Virus record (IMG/VR): IMGVR_UViG_3300034980_000576
Coordinates: 1-64,000 of that record
Source of the DNA: a virus
DNA: 64,000 nucleotides
Direction: 5' to 3' (one strand)
Positions 51,801 to 61,129 of the stretch are shown piece by piece; the first letter of the stretch is position 1; each line of letters opens with the position of its first letter. The notes beneath the pieces are model-generated. The model made no database searches. It had not been told where the DNA came from and saw only the letters and a list, made by a program, of their open reading frames with translations. Both the position numbers and the translations under genes were made by a program.

Positions 51801-54800
51801 CTAATATCATATTTCCAGCTTATGTTTCAGATTATACTACATTTGTACGAGATTCAAATTTCAACCGTGTGCACTTGTTTGGATTAGAACAAGTTGAAAA
51901 CCGCAATGCAGCCAGCATAACCGGCTCTGATACCACATATACACCAGGCAGAGAAGCCTCATTTAGAGTATATGCTGTACGGGAAAGTATAGGATCAAGG
52001 AATGTATATTTCCACTTGACATCCTCTCGAACTGACGGATTGGGAATAAGTCTTACAAGCAGCGTCTTTTTAAATGTTTATGATAATGAGCCGTGGAATC
52101 TTTCTATAAGAGTTGAGCCTCAAAATTTACTCCAAGCAGGCGTTATCAACCGCGGCACATCGACACCTCTGTATAATGTTATATTTGCCGGCTTTAATCC
52201 AAAAACAGCTAATGAAATAGACTCCTTCAAAGTAAGCGCCTCGGTGTCTGACACAGTAGGGCAGCAATTTATTACGGGATCTCGACGTCTTCTCGTAGGT
52301 GCCGATCGCACTAACATAACTGGGGATCTCAACTATCGAAGTGATGTACAGGTTGCCTCGCTAACATATTGGACAAAGGCACTTCACGACGATGATTTAA
52401 AAACGCACGCAGTTGATTTTGAAAATATAGGAATATCCGGATCTCTGCAGACGATATCCCCATTCGAGAGCGGTTCTGTCGATAGCATCAACAGGTATGC
52501 CCTAGCTCTTAATTGGAATTTTGAGAATGTCACCGGCTCCGGCGCCGGCGGCGATTTTATCGCACAAGACTATTCATCTGGATCTGCTGCCTTAATTAAT
52601 GGTGACTTCGGTTGGAATGGTAAATTGGCAGGATATCGATATCCAGGATTTGCAATGCATTTCCCCACATCATCAACAGGTGTAACTACCAAGAAAGAGA
52701 TTAATACATATAAATTTATCAACCCAGAACAAGTCGTCGCGTCAGACTTGGTTCAGACGTTTTCGGATGAAGATATTCTCTACCCTAACTTAAGAAAAGA
52801 AGAAATTGTTCCCAATTATGTCTTTTCAATTGAAAAGAGCATCTACAATGCGGTCACAGAACAAATGTTGGACTTCTTTGCCGGCGCAATTGACTTCCAT
52901 AGTTTAATCGGAGATCCTGTCCACACTTATAGAGGTCGCTACAAGGAACTGGAAAAACTGAGAGGAATATTTTTTGAGCGCGTCAAGAGCGTTTCTAATG
53001 TAGAAAAGTTCCTTTCGTATTATAAATGGTTCGATGAATCTATCACCACGATACTGTCACAATTAGTCCCGGCATCTTCTGAGTTCGTTGACAACTTGTT
53101 GAATGTTGTTGAAAGTCATGTTTTGGAAAGAAACAAATATCAAAATCGAGTAAACATTATTGATTCTAATACTTTTTGGCTTGAAACTGATATGACGAGC
53201 GCCCCCACCACCGCAGGGATTACAGTCGGTGGCGGCGCCGGCGCACTTGTTTCTCCGCCGGCATCTCCTCGCCCCACAAATAAAGGTGTACAGTACTGGC
53301 AAACCCGCGCCGAAAGAGATATAGCCGAGATTTCATCCGGCGATGCAACCATCGATGCACAGAGAGACACTTTCCGTAATGTTATATGGTCGCGTCCACA
53401 CGTATCCGGCGCGCTCCCTAGGTTGTTTACTGATGCCGGCACAGCATATCTTCCCGGATCCTTCGCGCGCAATAATAGTAGCATGCTGCCCAATATTAGA
53501 GCGCAGATTGACAATACTAATAATCAAATATACAAATGGGAAAGGCCATCTATTACGCAAAATGAAATAAAAGGCGGCACAAACTTTAACAAGGGTAAGA
53601 GTTTAGAATATGCATATTCAGCCGTTTATCCCGGAGGCCCCGTAAACACAGATGATGGTGTTTTTGTTCCCCAAAATGTCCTGATAGGATTTGTAGGAGA
53701 GGCAATTGAGTTAACGAATTACGAGAACATTTCTTGGCCAGAAGATTTGGTTCGAACCAGACAGAAGACATTCAAAGTTCAACACGGTCGCGAGTGGGAA
53801 GATGGAATAGGATATAAAAATACTAAATCAGAATTTGCATTTCCGTTTAACGTGCTAAGCAGCAGCGTTGAGGTACGCTCCGGTTATAATAAAGAAGTTG
53901 TTGATCAGGTGGGAAGAAACATAGAGATAACAAACCTACACAACGACGCATATGGAGATCTGCTTGAGGTACCAATGCAGGGCCCATTTACAGAAGAATT
54001 AGTCGGCGGTCATCAGTCGCGACATGTACCGCTTAATACTGGTACTGATACCCCCTACAATCGTCCTGAAGCATGGCGCCTACTGCTCGGTACGTGCAAT
54101 ATACTGCCATCGGGTGCGATCGGACTCGTCGGCCCTGACTATCCTCCCGTAGATTTTAATCCATCTCCCGGAACAAATCCCGATCTTGTTTACCCCTATC
54201 CCAACTACGAGAAAGCATATCTGTATCGCGACTTCGTGGCAAAAAGCCCCGTTAACATCAAAAATATTAAGGCAGTAAACTCAACTAATACAAATACCGT
54301 GATGGGCAATTATATACGAAAATATGAAATTGTGTATTCCTTTGGTGCTTATAATAACCCTCGCGCATTTGTTGAAACTCAGCCAACGTTGCCATCGCAG
54401 CTATCACTAGTGAACTATACAACAAATGTCCGGACAATTTTAGATATACATCGCGGAGAACAGGATCACTTTGAATTCGTCGGAGATTATAGCACTTCAT
54501 ATCTCACAGGGGCAACTAATAAGTCAATTATTACAACAAGATTCTCTGCCCCCGGCGGTATAGAAGCGGAAACAAGAGGTTACCAAGACTTTAAGGCAGC
54601 TGAATATTCTCCATACAATGTACTCACGTACCGCAACCTGTCAGTCAAAAAGCCTTCACAGGGTCCATCTGGTACCCTTTCTGAGCCCCCCGGAGGCACC
54701 CCATCTACATCAAGAGTATACGATATTCACGGGCTAGACTACGGGCTTAACTCCCACAGGGCACGTTATGCTGCTCGCTTTGGTAGGGATTCCTTACACG

Positions 54801-57800
54801 TAACATCTTCGGGTAATCTCCCCGGAGCATCGTATGATCAATTGCCGGCAATGTTCAAGACAAACCGCAACCCTAAAGAAAGCAACACTATAATATATTC
54901 CTTCACTCAGAGCAGCATACCCGACACGGGACTGATAAATGATAAAACAATAGATATCGATACCGGCGGAACTGGCATAATAGCTGTTATTCAAGACGCA
55001 ACCAAGCGCACCGAAAGAGTTTTTGATGCCACATATGCACTGAGCAATGAAAATTCAGTAATGTTCACTTATGGCTGCTGGATAAAGCCCGACGCCGGCG
55101 GAATGAAACTTTTTGAGTTAGGATTCGCGGGCACCAGCGCGAAGCCAATTCACCAACTACAGAAGCAATCTGGCGGAGAATTAAGGTATACATTTGATAC
55201 GACGGATGGTGCTGGAAACTTTACATCCGGATATTATCAGACAAGTGGCACACCTATAACTGGCTCACTGTGGAAGCAGGCTATGATAACAGTCAGCGGC
55301 GCCCACGGCGTGTTGCCCTCAACTGGACCCACTGTTAAATTTTATGTAAACGGCGTAGAGTACGCCAGTACTTATTCCGGCGCCACCGGCCGGGCATATT
55401 TCCCAACTAGCTCACAAAATGTATCTAATTTTAGAGGATATGGAGCCGCGCTTACAAAGCCTGTAGCGTTTTTTGGTAGAATCGATTCCATAAGTGGATA
55501 TGAGTACACCGGTCAAGCAGATGAAATGTCGCTGCATAATACGGTGCTTTCAGCAGCAGACGTCGACGTTCTCTACAATAGCGGATATCCGCAAAATCTT
55601 ACACAATCGGCAATAGCCGGCAGTTCTAGTCTCTTGTCTTGGTGGCGAATGGGCGACTCGCCCAGTGATGACATGTCTGGAGAAGGTTTAAACGCCATAT
55701 CACCACTCAGTGCGTCAGGTGGAAATGTGATAATAGATGTAAAAAACAGTGCGAATATTCATTTTACTGCTCAGTCAGGAAATCTTTTGAAAGCAGAAAC
55801 AGGCTCAGCGTCTTCGCTCCCGGGACAGCCGCCGTCTACCTATTCAGAAGAATACATCAGTGGTTATGGAAGCAAAAAAGAATATGACAACTACAATATT
55901 CAACATCAAATTCCGAGATCAGATAGACAATATATGTGGATATCTAATTCCGTTGTCGATGTATCAAACATCAGATATGCCGGCTATCAATATACGAATG
56001 CCGGCATCAACAATCCGGACAATTTCCAACGGGAGCCATATAGAACTTCTTCGGCAGGCTTAACGCCATACTGGGATTTTGTCAGCAGTTCGAATGCGAG
56101 TACGGGAAGCTTCTATCAGCCCACAAATAGGTTGAATATCGTAATTAATGATCCTGTAGACTTTACTAACAATACGATAGGTACGACAACAATTGAAGAT
56201 TATATGAATTATGATTTAATCGACAGTAGCTCCACCGCCGGCACACGATTGCCAAACTATCTCAACCAACTCCTTGCATCCCGCGGCAGCAATTATGGTT
56301 GGGGATGGAACAGAACGCGACAAGCAGATAATAGAATCATCTTGAACCAGAAGGCAACCAACACGCTTAGGATGGTTACAGATAGGGCTCGTATGCTGTC
56401 GGCTAGTTATAGATTGCCCCCCCTTTCTATGAAAGGCAGAACAGCGTTGGTGAATTATGATCAGAAAAGTGCCCTTGGGAGAGATGTTAATATATCTTTG
56501 AGAATTTCCAATACTAACAACAACATCTTTTTTCCAGAGCTTGATTTGAATAATTACGCAGCAATCAATTACAATGCAGTCTATAATCCCTTGCAAAAAG
56601 TGCTCTCTGTTGTTCGCAAAGGCTCTACAGGAACCCCGCTTAATTGGGTATTATATTCTCAAAATATCTTCCCATCTATTAGAAACGAATTTGTTAGCTC
56701 CTCATCTAAGAGGCTTAATTTTGATAATGGATACTGGCGCGCTAGCAATGCGGAAAGGATAACCCTCGGAAATACAGAAGAGAATTCTTTCGGCGTGAAC
56801 CTCAGTCAAAGTAGTTGGGTGTTGGACGTGGCAGAAAACTTTTTGACGAGATCGGCGGTGGTGACTGCCTCAACTGGCGACAATCGCTTCTATAACCTCC
56901 GCCAAACTAAAGCAGGAGAACTACAAAACACTTACTATAAATATTTCACAGTCCCCCCAAACTTCACCCGGATAAGTGCAGTCTACGCCAGAACGCACGA
57001 ATTGGATACAATGGCTTCGGTTGTCTCCCCGCAAGGCCCAGTGGTGCCACAGACAGGTTCCGGAGGAAAGTCAGGCTCCGCCGGATCCGGACACTTTCAA
57101 AGAGGCTCAGCATCGTTTGAAACAGCAGCGCTCTTAAATCAGCCATTTGGAGGCGAAGCGGTGTGGGAGGCAGGCTCCCAAGCCGGCACAGTCACGAAAA
57201 CCGCAGCAGGGCTAACATTTACGTCAGCACCTTCAGAACCTTGGTTCGGAACTTACGACTTATTCAATGAGAATATAAAGCTTAAAGCAAAGGGTTTTTC
57301 GGTTGTCCCGGAATATAGAATGAGCGAACATGTTTCGAATTACTACAAGTATGGATACATGAATAAGACAGTTTCTGATATGTTTGAAATACCAGGAACC
57401 ATTTTCGATAGTTCAACGGGATCTTTCTATAAGGATTTCTCAAATACTGACTTCCTTGAGGGATTCTTAGGAGTAAAAGCACAAACGCTGCTAAGTGCAT
57501 CAGAGATTAGAATCTCGTGCACCGGCGCAATAAAATACAACCCGTACGAAGGATTTTACCCAGCGCAAAGAACACAGCAGCTTGTTGCTCAATTTAGTTC
57601 TTCTTTCATGAACTATTTCGGCGTTAAAGAATACGGCGCTGCGCCATGGTTTCCATCGAGTGTTGGATCCAGCTACTTTAACAGTAAAGTTGCGGGCATT
57701 ATGAAAAATCTTACCGATTGCGTCTTTTCGCCCGGCATTCTATACAACTCTATTAAGTCTGGAATCGCTGTCGATTATCCAGTTATTCACGATGCATCTA

Positions 57801-60016
57801 AAAGAGCTACCGGCTCCTTTGGAGGGAGCGTCCTCACCACAAACAACTATGCTCTTGTGATTACTGGCTCTGTCGCCGCGGCTTCCGAACAAACAACGGG
57901 ATACCATGGCGGAGAGATCTGGGATCGAAGAATACCCTTCGAAGCCATTGTTGATCCAAACAGACACCTCCCGGGACATCAATATTATTCGATGGAAAGT
58001 CACCCCTCCATGAGTCTAGGCGCCACTTTCAGCACGTACGAAAATGCGTACGCATTCCTGCAAGAAGGGGGAGACGATATATACTCACTCATGGCTTCAA
58101 ACTTCTTTGGACAATCGACGGCTTTTTTCTTAAAGAATTCAGACTTAACAAAACTTAAATCAAAAACAGTTACGGATGATTTGAAATTTAGACCAAATGA
58201 AGTATATGTATCACGAATTAAGCTTCGGCGTTCCGTCAATGGAACGCGCACCTACGACTGGGAATATGACGCTTCCAGCCAACCAGCATCGGTTGGCGGC
58301 ACTCCGGTATCCTCCATCGCCAACGCAAGCAGTGCGTGGGCAACATTCGGAGCAAAAGTCATCTCAAGCGGCTCGGGGTATTCCCTATACGATAGTGTTT
58401 TTCCAGTCCCGCAGGATCCAAAGAGGAATCCATATTTCCATGAAACCTTTACAATGTATTCTCGTCCAACTGCATTCGGCCCCTCCTGCGCTGGACGCCC
58501 ATCGGGCTCCCGCGCCGTTAGTGGTGCCTTTGAGCACGCTTCCTTTGATAGCTTTGAGGGGTATAATTCCGCCTTTACTCCACCATATACCAATGGCGAA
58601 GCCTGGGTTGACTTAATTTTCCGCCCCTCTGCTAGTATTAGTTACGATCTTGAGAGGATCCTGGCAGAAACTAAGGCAGTTAGTTGGCGATTTGATGCAG
58701 GCTATAGAGTCCTTCCCCCCACCGCTCTCACTGCTTCTGAACCAGCAATGCCGGCACTTATTCCGGTTGAAAAACAAGTCCACAATGGCGGCTCAACAAT
58801 AACCCCAGGCAGCGATAAAACAACCCCCTCGATCTATGATGGATATAGAATCAACGTCAACTCAATGCAAGCTACATCTAGTCTAGACATTTTTGGAGTT
58901 GAGCGTGTTTTGGAACAGAAGACAGGGAAGTTCGATACCATCGGAGAGTCAACTAACAAATCTGTCGGCAAAAAATGGGTAATCTCTCCCAAGTGGGAGT
59001 CCCCCATGCTGAACTTTAACGACAAGGGTGTTCATCCAATTAGCACCGCTGCCGGCACCTTAACGCTGCCAGTATACGCTTCAGCCTCTGTCTCTCGGGG
59101 CATGTGGCATCAATTCGGTGTAATACCAAACGATCAGAACACAGGTGTATTCATGGAGATCGACACTATTCCAGAAGAATGGATTAAGAATCATTATGAT
59201 GTAACAATCAACCCAAGTGCTTACAACAACAATAATCCCGGTGATAATCATGATTCCAGAGGACTCTATAAACGCGTGAAGTCTTTAGCAACGTTGTGTG
59301 GATTTGATAAGACTAACTCTTCGAAGCGATTAGGTGAACTTAAAGAAAAGATGACGGTCAAAGAAGCTGTCGTTGCGGTACCATACGTGATCGATGCCTT
59401 GGATGAGTTCGAATTGGCACAGGTTCCCGCATCGTCTCCGCAAAAGAGACAGCGCAAAAGATTTGTAACAATTCCACAGGCACGCTTCGATGCCGCCCTG
59501 AAAGAATTAGAAGGTTCCGCAACTGGCGATTCCATGGCAACTGCCGGCGCCTCAATTAGAAAATTAGCAAAAGCCGTAGAAACATATGTGTTTCCTCCAC
59601 AATTCGATTTTCTTAATAATCCCGATATTTCACCAATGGCGATGTACGTGTTTGAATTCTCTTACGAGTTTGACAAGGATGCATTATCATATATTTGGCA
59701 AAACTTGGCGCCAATAGATTACAAGAAGCTGGAATTCCAAGCAGCATCAATCGCTCACAATTTAGGAAATAATGAAATCTTAAATGAACAAATCTTGATG
59801 AATAAGAATTTACGATGGATGGTTTTCAAAGTCAAACAAAGAGCCACCCAAAATTATTACGAACTTCTCCCCGATCAAGCAGGTGCCTCGACTGATCAGA
59901 TTGATTTTAAAACTGGCAAACTTGGAGAATATAATTTTGGATTCAACTGGCCATATGATTACTTATCTTTTGTAGAGCTAATTAAGATGGACGTTGATAT
60001 ATTACTTAAAAAGTAA
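48839..60016 (+). CDS. Giant tail protein with LamG-like domains, 3725 aa
   Basis: ATG 48839. A conserved-type N-terminus (residues 50-115, KYGSARLYYESAFNRILDYYPYDG) recurs in marine T4-like phages. LamG/concanavalin-like domains: about 190-335 (VTVEFWMKTGSM), 360-605 (LQGWWRFDKST through TFAAWVYKTG) and 2059-2255 (FTYGCWIKPDAGG). A helical block near 1345-1435 (FFAGAIDFHSLIGD, RGRYKELEKLRG) may be a tail scaffold. Large numbers of Ser/Thr/Asn/Gly. LamG domains bind glycans or proteins, so it is probably an adhesive tail/fibre structure. Confidence 0.75.
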   Translation: MSIKKLFEDANKTDTFVADTSQKDAFEPVESQRNVEQKLRSQARYVPQVDYSDPTNFVKYGSARLYYESAFNRILDYYPYDGSQAEITKFHNNNLDIEEYILDKRYPKSTGYITLAKDGYSVSSIVDGYGVPTTNEYIDLKGGPGTGSAPSLLLQKLLPNPYNDSYKSSNLYSSNIYTDAGLPSDYGKGSRQSNLRANFDDGVTVEFWMKTGSMVPGAITDRQVIFDSWNNNAVSSADYGRLMIELTGTVNDFGGDKNPFVITVQSGANPPRSVGSMKLLGADSLHETMGDWNHYAIRLYNTGSSGKILKTELYVNGFRSDSSSWAPYSLKTKLEVQRTLGSAHSYHIADGQYRYTSSGSLQGWWRFDKSTITTTSPEPDASGNNHTGSISATAHAPATSTSTPSAYVQTTGSNVWGGDATDAVRIGTAATWDAIIGNNTGSATPRMPRTTEMMTFAAWVYKTGDGGGSPGKGRIFDFGNQDIALYSNTSEALLFNTKWNGNNIVQWTSATGVFSLNTWTHIAITYDARSAENRPKLYINGTLTAMPLSTGTQTGAYYGIAGQECVIGNNAAGNRNWAGNLADFAIWNSILDAEEIQTLYYAGQYTQAFDGITELNSKNMIARIGALVTSPVSSSAPAGAGRLSGSLDEFRYWKAARTPKQIGEYWFDQVRGGANSDIANADLGVYYKFNEGITTNTAIDSIVLDYAGRAVNGVWTGYSTTSRNTGSAIVSASAAAFEFEDPIIRSTHPSVVSLKSELITSGTSYDYNNNASLMSLMPGWIQDEAADSDNSDLYYINHIAGTYFDKIHLQISQLPALRHINYVSSSHKPLPFSKHLPQSLGLYAPEMFIESDVLETFADRDSTTLFENKLDETKNLIYQNLYNNLAHIFKSKGTERAMRSVLRCFNVDNGLYNVSINSNNEEYVLRNNLKHSLLRKNFLNFANLENTTGVVYQRKTGSSTAEQGSIRGHSIYVHPDWMQAKYGFTCESNIIFPAYVSDYTTFVRDSNFNRVHLFGLEQVENRNAASITGSDTTYTPGREASFRVYAVRESIGSRNVYFHLTSSRTDGLGISLTSSVFLNVYDNEPWNLSIRVEPQNLLQAGVINRGTSTPLYNVIFAGFNPKTANEIDSFKVSASVSDTVGQQFITGSRRLLVGADRTNITGDLNYRSDVQVASLTYWTKALHDDDLKTHAVDFENIGISGSLQTISPFESGSVDSINRYALALNWNFENVTGSGAGGDFIAQDYSSGSAALINGDFGWNGKLAGYRYPGFAMHFPTSSTGVTTKKEINTYKFINPEQVVASDLVQTFSDEDILYPNLRKEEIVPNYVFSIEKSIYNAVTEQMLDFFAGAIDFHSLIGDPVHTYRGRYKELEKLRGIFFERVKSVSNVEKFLSYYKWFDESITTILSQLVPASSEFVDNLLNVVESHVLERNKYQNRVNIIDSNTFWLETDMTSAPTTAGITVGGGAGALVSPPASPRPTNKGVQYWQTRAERDIAEISSGDATIDAQRDTFRNVIWSRPHVSGALPRLFTDAGTAYLPGSFARNNSSMLPNIRAQIDNTNNQIYKWERPSITQNEIKGGTNFNKGKSLEYAYSAVYPGGPVNTDDGVFVPQNVLIGFVGEAIELTNYENISWPEDLVRTRQKTFKVQHGREWEDGIGYKNTKSEFAFPFNVLSSSVEVRSGYNKEVVDQVGRNIEITNLHNDAYGDLLEVPMQGPFTEELVGGHQSRHVPLNTGTDTPYNRPEAWRLLLGTCNILPSGAIGLVGPDYPPVDFNPSPGTNPDLVYPYPNYEKAYLYRDFVAKSPVNIKNIKAVNSTNTNTVMGNYIRKYEIVYSFGAYNNPRAFVETQPTLPSQLSLVNYTTNVRTILDIHRGEQDHFEFVGDYSTSYLTGATNKSIITTRFSAPGGIEAETRGYQDFKAAEYSPYNVLTYRNLSVKKPSQGPSGTLSEPPGGTPSTSRVYDIHGLDYGLNSHRARYAARFGRDSLHVTSSGNLPGASYDQLPAMFKTNRNPKESNTIIYSFTQSSIPDTGLINDKTIDIDTGGTGIIAVIQDATKRTERVFDATYALSNENSVMFTYGCWIKPDAGGMKLFELGFAGTSAKPIHQLQKQSGGELRYTFDTTDGAGNFTSGYYQTSGTPITGSLWKQAMITVSGAHGVLPSTGPTVKFYVNGVEYASTYSGATGRAYFPTSSQNVSNFRGYGAALTKPVAFFGRIDSISGYEYTGQADEMSLHNTVLSAADVDVLYNSGYPQNLTQSAIAGSSSLLSWWRMGDSPSDDMSGEGLNAISPLSASGGNVIIDVKNSANIHFTAQSGNLLKAETGSASSLPGQPPSTYSEEYISGYGSKKEYDNYNIQHQIPRSDRQYMWISNSVVDVSNIRYAGYQYTNAGINNPDNFQREPYRTSSAGLTPYWDFVSSSNASTGSFYQPTNRLNIVINDPVDFTNNTIGTTTIEDYMNYDLIDSSSTAGTRLPNYLNQLLASRGSNYGWGWNRTRQADNRIILNQKATNTLRMVTDRARMLSASYRLPPLSMKGRTALVNYDQKSALGRDVNISLRISNTNNNIFFPELDLNNYAAINYNAVYNPLQKVLSVVRKGSTGTPLNWVLYSQNIFPSIRNEFVSSSSKRLNFDNGYWRASNAERITLGNTEENSFGVNLSQSSWVLDVAENFLTRSAVVTASTGDNRFYNLRQTKAGELQNTYYKYFTVPPNFTRISAVYARTHELDTMASVVSPQGPVVPQTGSGGKSGSAGSGHFQRGSASFETAALLNQPFGGEAVWEAGSQAGTVTKTAAGLTFTSAPSEPWFGTYDLFNENIKLKAKGFSVVPEYRMSEHVSNYYKYGYMNKTVSDMFEIPGTIFDSSTGSFYKDFSNTDFLEGFLGVKAQTLLSASEIRISCTGAIKYNPYEGFYPAQRTQQLVAQFSSSFMNYFGVKEYGAAPWFPSSVGSSYFNSKVAGIMKNLTDCVFSPGILYNSIKSGIAVDYPVIHDASKRATGSFGGSVLTTNNYALVITGSVAAASEQTTGYHGGEIWDRRIPFEAIVDPNRHLPGHQYYSMESHPSMSLGATFSTYENAYAFLQEGGDDIYSLMASNFFGQSTAFFLKNSDLTKLKSKTVTDDLKFRPNEVYVSRIKLRRSVNGTRTYDWEYDASSQPASVGGTPVSSIANASSAWATFGAKVISSGSGYSLYDSVFPVPQDPKRNPYFHETFTMYSRPTAFGPSCAGRPSGSRAVSGAFEHASFDSFEGYNSAFTPPYTNGEAWVDLIFRPSASISYDLERILAETKAVSWRFDAGYRVLPPTALTASEPAMPALIPVEKQVHNGGSTITPGSDKTTPSIYDGYRINVNSMQATSSLDIFGVERVLEQKTGKFDTIGESTNKSVGKKWVISPKWESPMLNFNDKGVHPISTAAGTLTLPVYASASVSRGMWHQFGVIPNDQNTGVFMEIDTIPEEWIKNHYDVTINPSAYNNNNPGDNHDSRGLYKRVKSLATLCGFDKTNSSKRLGELKEKMTVKEAVVAVPYVIDALDEFELAQVPASSPQKRQRKRFVTIPQARFDAALKELEGSATGDSMATAGASIRKLAKAVETYVFPPQFDFLNNPDISPMAMYVFEFSYEFDKDALSYIWQNLAPIDYKKLEFQAASIAHNLGNNEILNEQILMNKNLRWMVFKVKQRATQNYYELLPDQAGASTDQIDFKTGKLGEYNFGFNWPYDYLSFVELIKMDVDILLKK

Positions 60017-60031
60017 CCAATTTAGATAGAT

Positions 60032-61129
60032 ATGGCAAAATTTCTCGACAAAAAAGAACAGGTAATTGATTTTCAGTTGACACCATATGGGGTGCAGAGG
60101 CTGTCTGTTGGCAAGTTAAAGCCTGAGTATTATGCATTTTTTGATGATGGAGTGCTGTATGATTCGCAATACGCTGGTTTCTCTGAAGATCAGAACGCGA
60201 TAAATCCTCGAATAAAAGAAGAAACCCAATATTTAGAGGGAATCCTTCGTTTCGAAGAGATAGAAACCTCCGCGCCACCCCCTCTCTATCTGGAGGCGAC
60301 AGAAGGAGACTCCACAATTCTCAGATCTGATATTGATATATCCCCAGCAAAAACAAAATTAAATGCTAATAAATATTCTTTTGGAACCGCCATAGGATCT
60401 GCAAAATTTGAAGGAAAGAACACACAAGCTGCACCAGCATGGAAAGTAGTTACATGTCAAGGTGAAATTCAATCTTCAACTGCAATTGATGAAGCAAAAT
60501 ATAACTTGACGCCAGCTAGTTCTGACACAGAAGCTACTGAATTTAATATTCCACAAATTAATGTTACTCTAAAGTATACTAAATTAGTTGAACCGCCCTC
60601 TACTTATGCTGGCAGAGATACTGTTGGCGATATGATTAGCGAAACGCCAGCTTTTGCTGATGGAAACGTTATAAAATTGATTAGAAATGATTTGGTTATA
60701 TATGTTGAAGAACAAAACACCGCGTTGCTGGCTGAAAATTTTGATATAGAAGTATTTGAAGTGACGCGAACTACCGTCGAGGACTCATCAATCACCCAAC
60801 TTGAGAAAAAATACTTTGAGAGAGAGGTGAACCAGATAGTAGACGGACTGATGGTTAGCCCCACACCCCACAATAAAAAAGAGACAAAGTTAACAACTGC
60901 CGCGGTAGAATATTATTTTGATGTCTTAAAAGATAAACAAATAAATGATAAAATAGCATGTCAATGCGCAAGTTCTTTTAATAGAGGCTCTTATTATATT
61001 GATATAGATTATGATTGCGACAGCAAAGAAATAGAGGAAGTTTACTATGATATCTATGGCAGCGTTACGGTACCCGAAATATGCGAACCATACCCCACGG
61101 ATCCGACAGATTGCGAGGATGATGAATAA
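60032..61129 (+). CDS. Tail structural protein, 365 aa
   Basis: ATG 60032. N-terminus MAKFLDKKEQVIDFQLTPYGVQRLSVGKLKPEYYAFFDDGVLYD, a pattern common in marine T4-like phage tail operons. The middle is beta-rich, and the C-terminus is acidic with Cys-rich DYDCDSKEIEEVYYD and a PYPTDPTDCEDDE tail. It is followed by a TAATG start. Likely part of the same large tail assembly. Confidence 0.65.
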   Translation: MAKFLDKKEQVIDFQLTPYGVQRLSVGKLKPEYYAFFDDGVLYDSQYAGFSEDQNAINPRIKEETQYLEGILRFEEIETSAPPPLYLEATEGDSTILRSDIDISPAKTKLNANKYSFGTAIGSAKFEGKNTQAAPAWKVVTCQGEIQSSTAIDEAKYNLTPASSDTEATEFNIPQINVTLKYTKLVEPPSTYAGRDTVGDMISETPAFADGNVIKLIRNDLVIYVEEQNTALLAENFDIEVFEVTRTTVEDSSITQLEKKYFEREVNQIVDGLMVSPTPHNKKETKLTTAAVEYYFDVLKDKQINDKIACQCASSFNRGSYYIDIDYDCDSKEIEEVYYDIYGSVTVPEICEPYPTDPTDCEDDE